Source: Thermococcus thermotolerans (GTDB taxonomy: Archaea; Methanobacteriota_B; Thermococci; Thermococcales; Thermococcaceae). From it: DNA of 64,000 nucleotides. The notes under the pieces are model-generated. The model saw only the letters and a program-made list of their open reading frames with translations, did not search any database and had not been told where the DNA came from. Where the stretch lies: the NCBI RefSeq assembly GCF_024707485.1, contig NZ_CP102602.1:372001-436000 (forward strand), read 5' to 3'. Shown in pieces: positions 63,596-64,000 of this stretch (positions are counted from its first letter, which is position 1; each line of letters starts with the position of its first letter). Position numbers and translations under genes: made by a program.

Positions 63596-64000
63596 ATGGA
63601 CTGGAAAAGGGCCCTCTTCATCGCGATTTCGGCCGTCATACTGCTCGGTTCATTCTGGTATCTCTACGATTTCGCCTCCCGTTCTGACCTAAGGGACTAC
63701 ATCGGAGATGAGGTCTGGTACGTCCCTGCCAGCAGGAACGTTCTCCACAGGCTTGGGGTTGATCTTCACTACGTGAACGAAACAACGAACTCAGCGGGGA
63801 TAAACGTGATCTTCTCAAACACGAGCGTTCGGATAAAATACCAGTACGACGTTGAGAAGATAGCCCTCCGGTACAACGCAACCTACGAGATGGAGTACCT
63901 CAAGTTTCCGGGCGTTTACTTCGAGATACCCTCGGACAACGTGGAGGGCTTCCTCAACGCCCTGTCCGCGGAGATACCGGTGGATGCATACTACGTAGTC
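63596..64000 (+). CDS. GT-C glycosyltransferase, PMT/ArnT-like (N-terminal part)
   Basis: The gene runs off the right edge after 135 codons. MDWKRALFIAISAVILLGSFWYLYDFA is the first membrane helix, followed by the extracellular loop DYIGDEVWYVPASRNVL. A GDE-Y/W-PAA-like motif after helix 1 is the metal/donor site of dolichyl-phosphate-sugar mannosyltransferases. GGTGGTAAA precedes the ATG. Glycan transfer to proteins or lipids is likely; the rest is outside the window. Confidence 0.7.
   Translation, partial: MDWKRALFIAISAVILLGSFWYLYDFASRSDLRDYIGDEVWYVPASRNVLHRLGVDLHYVNETTNSAGINVIFSNTSVRIKYQYDVEKIALRYNATYEMEYLKFPGVYFEIPSDNVEGFLNALSAEIPVDAYYVV

Overview
The window looks like a chromosomal segment of a hyperthermophilic euryarchaeon of the order Thermococcales, most likely a Thermococcus. 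The support comes from the gene set: PCNA beside GINS, TFS, a Lrp/TRASH CopR-type regulator, archaeal adenylate kinase with a Cys4 lid, AglB, archaemetzincin, and a Pyrococcus-type Argonaute. It also fits the GGTGA/GGAGGTG ribosome binding sites, the frequent ATGA/GTGA overlaps and the A/T-rich archaeal promoters. I see no rRNA or tRNA gene, CRISPR array or insertion sequence.

Layout. 1-751: end of an ABC permease gene and a methyltransferase. 900-5839: copper locus (secreted Met/His-rich protein, CcdA-like membrane protein, CopR, CopA, thioredoxin-like protein). 5840-12048: SagB-type nitroreductase, a large Cys-rich surface protein, a frameshifted regulator and an ABC transporter. 12102-14886: peroxiredoxin and a molybdopterin oxidoreductase. 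15059-17925: a probable polymorphic-toxin cassette with two candidate immunity genes and an orphan toxin fragment. 18058-19906: replication/transcription cluster (GINS15, PCNA, TFS). 19969-21315: three related secreted proteins, one with an internal stop. 21626-27885: GlyA, a frameshifted amino acid permease, Sir2 and metabolic/membrane genes. 27899-32847: a tightly coupled six-gene export operon whose first gene encodes a small secreted protein. 32919-36868: two MFS transporters and a frameshifted DUF835 protein. 36969-44106: TldD/TldE, RelBE, MazG, racemase, CoaBC, DUF190 and the fluoride channel. 44231-46505: an uncharacterised four-gene operon with a GC-rich structured leader. 46698-50787: archaemetzincin, a radical SAM protein and Argonaute. 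50802-64000: mainly housekeeping genes (Bcp, pyruvate kinase, adenylate kinase, MoaD-like, AglB, GlmS, methyltransferases).

Most striking points. (1) A secreted protein at 15059-16402 has a C-terminal domain whose core is repeated as a headless fragment after two mutually related small genes. This is the architecture of a polymorphic toxin/immunity locus with an orphan toxin tip, in an archaeon. (2) A catalytically complete Argonaute (DEDH) sits in an AT-rich island among GC-rich neighbours. (3) A seven-codon upstream ORF overlaps the pyruvate kinase start codon. (4) Three genes carry single-base frameshifts in homopolymer runs and one carries an in-frame amber codon; these may be true lesions or assembly errors.

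All functions are inferred by reading motifs and recalling families; no database search was run.
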